Under the pieces are notes generated by a model, which was not told the DNA's origin, did no database searches, and saw only the letters and a program-made list of their open reading frames with translations. This document shows, in pieces, positions 6,828 through 9,659 of a stretch of DNA of 9,659 nucleotides. Positions within the stretch are counted from its first letter, which is position 1, and each line of letters starts with the position of its first letter. A program made the translations under genes and the position numbers. This DNA comes from Gammaproteobacteria bacterium (GTDB lineage: Bacteria; Pseudomonadota; Gammaproteobacteria; Xanthomonadales; Xanthomonadaceae): contig JAHEBG010000026.1 in assembly GCA_024642445.1 (NCBI GenBank), positions 1 through 9,659 on the forward strand, written 5' to 3'.

Positions 6828-7433
6828 TTATCCTTTGGGCCGGTGTTTGCCCAGCTGTTGCAGGTACGCCACCAAGGCATCCATTTCGGTCTTGCCCTCA
6901 AGCGCGGCCGGGGCCTGGGCGATGTCATCGACGCTGTACGGATCACCGATGGTCTGCAGGGCGCGCATATTCGCTTGAATCTGCCCAGGATTCAACGTAC
7001 GTTCCGACAGGAAGGCATAGGTGGGCATATTCGATTCCGGAACCAGATCGCGCGGGTTGTTCAGATGGGCGCGATGCCATTCATCGGAGTAACGTCCACC
7101 CACGCGTGCCAAATCCGGCCCGGTACGCTTGCTGCCCCATTGAAACGGACGGTCGTATACCGATTCGCCAGCGTCGGAATAGACACCGTAGCGTTGGGTT
7201 TCAAAGCGCAGCGTGCGCACCATCTGGGAATGGCAGTTGTAGCAGCCCTCGCGCACATAGATATCGCGCCCGGCCAGTTCCAATGCAGGATAGGGTTTTA
7301 CGCCCGGCAAAGGCTTGATGGTTTCAGCCTGGTACATCAAGGGCACGATTTCGGCCAAGCCACCTATCGCAATCACTACTGCGATGGCAATGGCCATCAA
7401 GCCGACATTGGTTTCAAGTTTTTCATGGCTCAT
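6828..7433 (-). CDS. ccoO: cbb3-type cytochrome c oxidase subunit II CcoO, mono-haem cytochrome c
   Basis: A 201-residue protein anchored by one N-terminal helix (about 10-32) with a periplasmic cytochrome c domain. The haem is attached at CYNCH (64-68), inside [19 protein letters not shown], and Met136 in PESNMPTY is the expected sixth ligand. [20 protein letters not shown] at about 97-116 is one of the most conserved stretches of CcoO and leaves little doubt about identity. It relays electrons from CcoP to CcoN. The ATG at 7433 lies 15 bases beyond the ccoN stop and has GAGG eight bases upstream, which overlaps neither start nor stop. The next two residues after MS give HEKLETNVG, a normal CcoO beginning. 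Length is at the short end of the usual range but nothing important is missing. Confidence 0.97.
   Translation of the reverse strand: MSHEKLETNVGLMAIAIAVVIAIGGLAEIVPLMYQAETIKPLPGVKPYPALELAGRDIYVREGCYNCHSQMVRTLRFETQRYGVYSDAGESVYDRPFQWGSKRTGPDLARVGGRYSDEWHRAHLNNPRDLVPESNMPTYAFLSERTLNPGQIQANMRALQTIGDPYSVDDIAQAPAALEGKTEMDALVAYLQQLGKHRPKG
6831..6835 (-). promoter_or_regulatory. Ribosome binding site of ccoQ
   Basis: AAGGA on the minus strand, seven bases before the ATG at 6823 and lying within the last codons of ccoO. It supports the 46-residue ccoQ rather than the longer open frame. Confidence 0.7.
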
Positions 7434-7448
7434 GGTTTCGACCTCGGC

Positions 7449-8888
7449 TTAAGCGTGTTGATTCGCAACGGGAAGAACGGGTGCGGCAAAGCCTTGCTTG
7501 GCCTGCTGCAGGGTTTTGATCATGTTGTAGAGCATGATCAGCATCCCGGCGAGAACCAGTACGCCGCCCAACAGGCGCACCAGGTAATACGGATAGGTGA
7601 ATTTGACGATTTCGATGAAGGCATACTGCAGCGTGCCATCAGGGTTGGTGGCACGGCTCATCAGGCCTTGGCCGATACCGGAAATCCACATCGATACCGT
7701 ATACAGCACCACCCCGATGGTATGCACCCAGAAGTGGGTATCGATCAGTTTGGTGGAGAACATGTCTTTAAGCCCAACCACACGTGGAATCAGCATATAC
7801 ATGGCACCGATTGAAATCATCGCCACCCAGCCCAACGCGCCGGAATGCACATGGCCGATGGTCCAGTCGGTGTAATGGCTGAGCGCATTGACGGTCTTGA
7901 TCGACATCATCGGGCCCTCGAAGGTCGACATGCCATAGAACGACAGAGAAACGATCAGGAATTTGAGGATCGGGTCGGTACGCAGCTTATGCCAGGCGCC
8001 GGAAAGGGTCATCATGCCGTTGATCATGCCGCCCCAGCTCGGGGCCAGAAGAATCAAGGAAAACACCATGCCCACCGACTGTGCCCAATCGGGAATGGCG
8101 GTGTAGTGCAGATGGTGCGGGCCTGCCCACATATAAATGGCGATCAAGGCCCAGAAATGCACGATGGACAGGCGATAGCTGTACATCGGCCGATTGGCCT
8201 GACGCGGAACGAAGTAATACATCATGCCGAGGAAGCCGGCAGTAAGGAAGAAGCCAACGGCATTGTGGCCGTACCACCATTGCACCATCGCGTCGACGGC
8301 GCCGGAATAGATGGGGTAGCTGTGCGTCAGCGAGGACGGAATGGCCAGCGAGTTGACGATGTGCAATACGGCAACGGCAATGATGAAGGCGCCGTAGAAC
8401 CAGTTGGCAACGTAGATATGCGGCACTTTGCGTTTCATGATGGTGCCGAAGAACAGCACTGCATAAGCGACCCAGACCACGGCCAATAAGATATCGATAG
8501 GCCAGATCAGCTCGGCGTACTCCTTACCTTGAGTCAGGCCCAAAGGCAGAGTGATGGCAGCAAGCACAATCACCGCTTGGTAACCCCAGAATACAAATGA
8601 GGCCAAGCCATCGGAAATCAGGCGGGCGTGACAGGTGCGCTGGACCACATAAAGACTGGTGCCCAGCAACGCGCATCCACCGAAGGCGAAAATCACGGCA
8701 TTGGTGTGCAGAGGGCGCAAGCGTCCGAAACTGAACCACTCCAGTCCCAGATTCAAGGAAGGCCAATACAGCTGTGATGCGATGATGACCCCGACAAGCA
8801 TGCCGACGATGCCCCAGATGACGGTCATGACGGTGAATTGTTTCACCACCGCATCGTTGTAAGTGGTTGCTGTTTCGTGCGACGCCAT
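7449..8888 (-). CDS. ccoN: cbb3-type cytochrome c oxidase catalytic subunit I CcoN
   Basis: A 479-residue haem-copper oxidase core with about twelve membrane helices, reducing O2 to water at high affinity while pumping protons. All expected ligands are present: His61 ([10 protein letters not shown]) and His348 for low-spin haem b, His346 (IGHVHSG) for haem b3, His208 ([10 protein letters not shown]) with His258 and His259 (AGPHHLHY) for CuB, and Tyr252, which by homology with the Pseudomonas stutzeri structure forms the His-Tyr crosslink. Glu324 in STFEGPMM also matches the family. The ATG at 8888 was chosen over an in-frame start at 8957 because GGAGG sits four bases before it and because the longer form would begin inside the Fnr-type box. 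It is the first gene of the cco operon and is followed by ccoO after 15 bases. Confidence 0.98.
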   Translation of the reverse strand: MASHETATTYNDAVVKQFTVMTVIWGIVGMLVGVIIASQLYWPSLNLGLEWFSFGRLRPLHTNAVIFAFGGCALLGTSLYVVQRTCHARLISDGLASFVFWGYQAVIVLAAITLPLGLTQGKEYAELIWPIDILLAVVWVAYAVLFFGTIMKRKVPHIYVANWFYGAFIIAVAVLHIVNSLAIPSSLTHSYPIYSGAVDAMVQWWYGHNAVGFFLTAGFLGMMYYFVPRQANRPMYSYRLSIVHFWALIAIYMWAGPHHLHYTAIPDWAQSVGMVFSLILLAPSWGGMINGMMTLSGAWHKLRTDPILKFLIVSLSFYGMSTFEGPMMSIKTVNALSHYTDWTIGHVHSGALGWVAMISIGAMYMLIPRVVGLKDMFSTKLIDTHFWVHTIGVVLYTVSMWISGIGQGLMSRATNPDGTLQYAFIEIVKFTYPYYLVRLLGGVLVLAGMLIMLYNMIKTLQQAKQGFAAPVLPVANQHA

Positions 8889-8892
8889 AATG

Positions 8893-8897
8893 CCTCC
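8893..8897 (-). promoter_or_regulatory. Ribosome binding site of ccoN
   Basis: The minus strand reads TCTGGAGGCATT directly before the ATG at 8888, giving a five-base GGAGG match to the 16S anti-Shine-Dalgarno sequence with a spacing of four bases. It decides the start of ccoN against the longer reading frame beginning at 8957. Confidence 0.8.
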
Positions 8898-8912
8898 AGA
8901 GTTTACCCTGCG

Positions 8913-8921
8913 GTAATAGTG
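8913..8921 (-). promoter_or_regulatory. Putative -10 region of the ccoN promoter
   Basis: The minus strand here reads CACTATTAC, an AT-rich patch containing CTATTA/TATTAC-like matches to TATAAT. Depending on the hexamer chosen, the transcript start falls at about 8906-8909, placing the Fnr-type box at about -41.5 to -44.5. No good -35 element is present, as expected for an activator-dependent promoter. The match is weak and the exact hexamer is not fixed by sequence. Confidence 0.4.
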
Positions 8922-8934
8922 CCTGAATTCAGGC
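8921..8934. repeat. Perfect 14-base palindrome in the ccoN promoter
   Basis: GCCTGAATTCAGGC is identical on both strands. It lies between the Fnr-type box and the presumed -10 region, about where a -20 to -35 spacer would be. It could be a second operator, for example for a repressor. It could also fold in corA read-through RNA as a five-base stem with an AATT loop. No U-tract follows, so it is not a typical terminator. Protein unknown. Confidence 0.6.
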
Positions 8935-8943
8935 CGGTGATTC

Positions 8944-8957
8944 TTGACTTCAGTCAA
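8944..8957 (-). promoter_or_regulatory. Fnr/Anr/FixK-type box of the ccoN promoter
   Basis: The plus strand reads TTGACTTCAGTCAA: TTGAC, four bases, GTCAA, symmetric in all but the central two bases. It fits the TTGAY-N4-RTCAA consensus of Fnr, Anr and FixK regulators. Its centre (8950.5) is 62 bases upstream of the ccoN ATG. A class II arrangement (-41.5) would put the transcript start near 8909, about 20 bases before ATG, which is a sensible leader. The box lies in the intergenic gap between corA and ccoN, and an Fnr-type regulator with a matching recognition helix is encoded at the left end of the window. Binding by that protein is inference. Confidence 0.85.
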
Positions 8958-8967
8958 AAGCTGCCGT

Positions 8968-9659
8968 TTACAGCCAGCCGGCTTTCTTGAGTCCCCTGTA
9001 TAAAACTACACAAACTCCCAGGGTTATGGCAACAACTGCGCCATACCCGTAGGGCAATGACAATTCCGGCATGTGCTGGAAATTCATCCCGTACCAGCCG
9101 GTAATCAAAGTGGGAATCGCCAGAAGGCCGGCCCAGCCGGCCAAGCGCCGCATAGTGTCGCCTTGACTCACGGTAACCAGCGAAAGGTTGGTGGCCATGG
9201 CTGAGCCAATGGTTTCACGCATGGTGTCTATGGATTCATTCAGGCGAATGGCATGGTCGAGTACATCGCGCAGATAAACCCGAACCTCACTGTTGATGGC
9301 GTCATCATGAAAGTCGATCAAAGACCGAAGAATGTCTTGCAGTGGCGAAACCGCCAGACGTAATTTGGTCAGATCGCTGCGCAGGCGATACAAGTGGATG
9401 ACGGTATCGCGTTTGAATTTTGCCGAAAGGATGCTTTCTTCCAGATCGTCCAGCAGTGTTTCGTATCGGGTCACGATCGGGAAAAAGTTGTCTACGATTA
9501 AATCAAGCACGCTATACAGCAGCATGCTGGGGCCGCGTTGCAGGAATTCCGCGCTGCGTTCACAGCGTTCGCGCGCCAGACTATGCGCGGGCGAGCCGCC
9601 GTGACGCACGGTGAGGATGAACCGTGCGCCCAAAAAGATGTGTGATTCGCCGTAGCGGA
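8968..9659 (-). CDS. corA: CorA-family magnesium/cobalt channel, C-terminal part
   Basis: The gene runs off the right edge; 229 codons plus TAA (8970-8968) are in the window. The visible protein begins in the cytoplasmic domain with the [13 protein letters not shown] pattern usual for CorA, continues through long helices with many charged residues (for example [11 protein letters not shown]), and ends with two membrane helices at about visible residues 171-188 and 206-222. The signature [11 protein letters not shown] follows the first helix, with GMN at visible residues 190-192, and the C-terminus is basic (GLKKAGWL). CorA forms a pentameric Mg2+ channel gated by intracellular Mg2+. GMN followed by MPEL favours CorA over the related ZntB. 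It is on the same strand as ccoN, 79 bases upstream, and no clear terminator separates them, but the Fnr-type promoter in the gap suggests separate control. There is no known functional link with the oxidase. Confidence 0.93.
   Translation of the reverse strand, partial: RYGESHIFLGARFILTVRHGGSPAHSLARERCERSAEFLQRGPSMLLYSVLDLIVDNFFPIVTRYETLLDDLEESILSAKFKRDTVIHLYRLRSDLTKLRLAVSPLQDILRSLIDFHDDAINSEVRVYLRDVLDHAIRLNESIDTMRETIGSAMATNLSLVTVSQGDTMRRLAGWAGLLAIPTLITGWYGMNFQHMPELSLPYGYGAVVAITLGVCVVLYRGLKKAGWL

Noticed and set aside
6824..6946. N-terminal extension of ccoQ to 6946
   Set aside because: The extra 41 residues are an out-of-frame reading of ccoO, rich in Arg and Pro, and the AAGGA site plus family length fix the start at 6823.
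6777..7814. A 345-codon open frame on the plus strand, opposite ccoO and ccoN
   Set aside because: It is entirely antisense to two clearly conserved genes and shows no recognisable protein pattern; a shadow of their codon bias.
7897..7910. TTGATCGACATCAT, a near match to an Fnr box (one base off)
   Set aside because: It lies in the middle of ccoN, over codons for the conserved MSIKT residues, far from any start; most likely coding coincidence.
8889..8957. N-terminal extension of ccoN to 8957
   Set aside because: It would begin within the Fnr-type box and promoter, while the GGAGG site points to the ATG at 8888.

Overview
The window is the high-affinity cbb3-type cytochrome c oxidase locus of a proteobacterium. 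It carries the structural operon, its maturation genes, an Fnr-type regulator at one end and a CorA-type magnesium channel at the other. Gene order, Fnr-box promoter and two-helix CcoP point to a gammaproteobacterium. A Xanthomonadales/Lysobacterales relative is my best guess, from the unnamed small membrane protein between ccoP and ccoG and the wording of several motifs, but this is inference and no marker gene is present.

Layout. Positions 1-171 (+) hold the last 56 codons of an Fnr/Crp-family regulator, whose DNA-recognition helix is visible. It converges tail to tail, with a 4-base overlap, on a long minus-strand operon. Read in its transcription direction (right to left) the operon runs ccoN (8888-7449), ccoO (7433-6828), ccoQ (6823-6683), ccoP (6686-5766), an unnamed 97-residue membrane protein (5766-5473), ccoG (5460-3919), ccoH/fixH (3922-3419), ccoI/fixI (3413-1044), ccoS (1047-874) and a DsbD_2/'sulfite exporter TauE/SafE-like' membrane protein (884-168). 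Most junctions are start-stop overlaps (ATGA or TAATG) or gaps under 16 bases, so this looks like one translationally coupled transcript. Upstream of ccoN, on the same strand, lies the 3' part of a corA-like gene (8968 to beyond 9659).

Regulation. The only real non-coding stretch is the 79 bases between corA and ccoN (8889-8967). It holds a perfectly symmetric Fnr/Anr/FixK-type box (TTGAC-N4-GTCAA, 8944-8957), a separate perfect 14-base palindrome (GCCTGAATTCAGGC, 8921-8934), a plausible -10 region and a GGAGG ribosome binding site. With an fnr-type gene at the far end, the simplest model is oxygen-limited induction of the oxidase by this regulator.

How the genes work together. CcoN (haem b, haem b3, CuB), CcoO (one c-type haem) and CcoP (two c-type haems) form the oxidase; CcoQ is a small accessory subunit. 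CcoG, CcoH, CcoI and CcoS are maturation factors, with CcoI exporting copper and CcoG implicated in copper reduction. All metal ligands expected in CcoN, CcoO and CcoP are present, so the enzyme looks functional. The less well-understood parts are the unnamed 97-residue protein, the DsbD_2-like protein with an HCxxMC motif, and a CcoG that has about 50 extra residues just before its iron-sulfur motifs, beginning at an A8 homopolymer. There is no sign of insertion sequences, phage, CRISPR, tRNA or rRNA.
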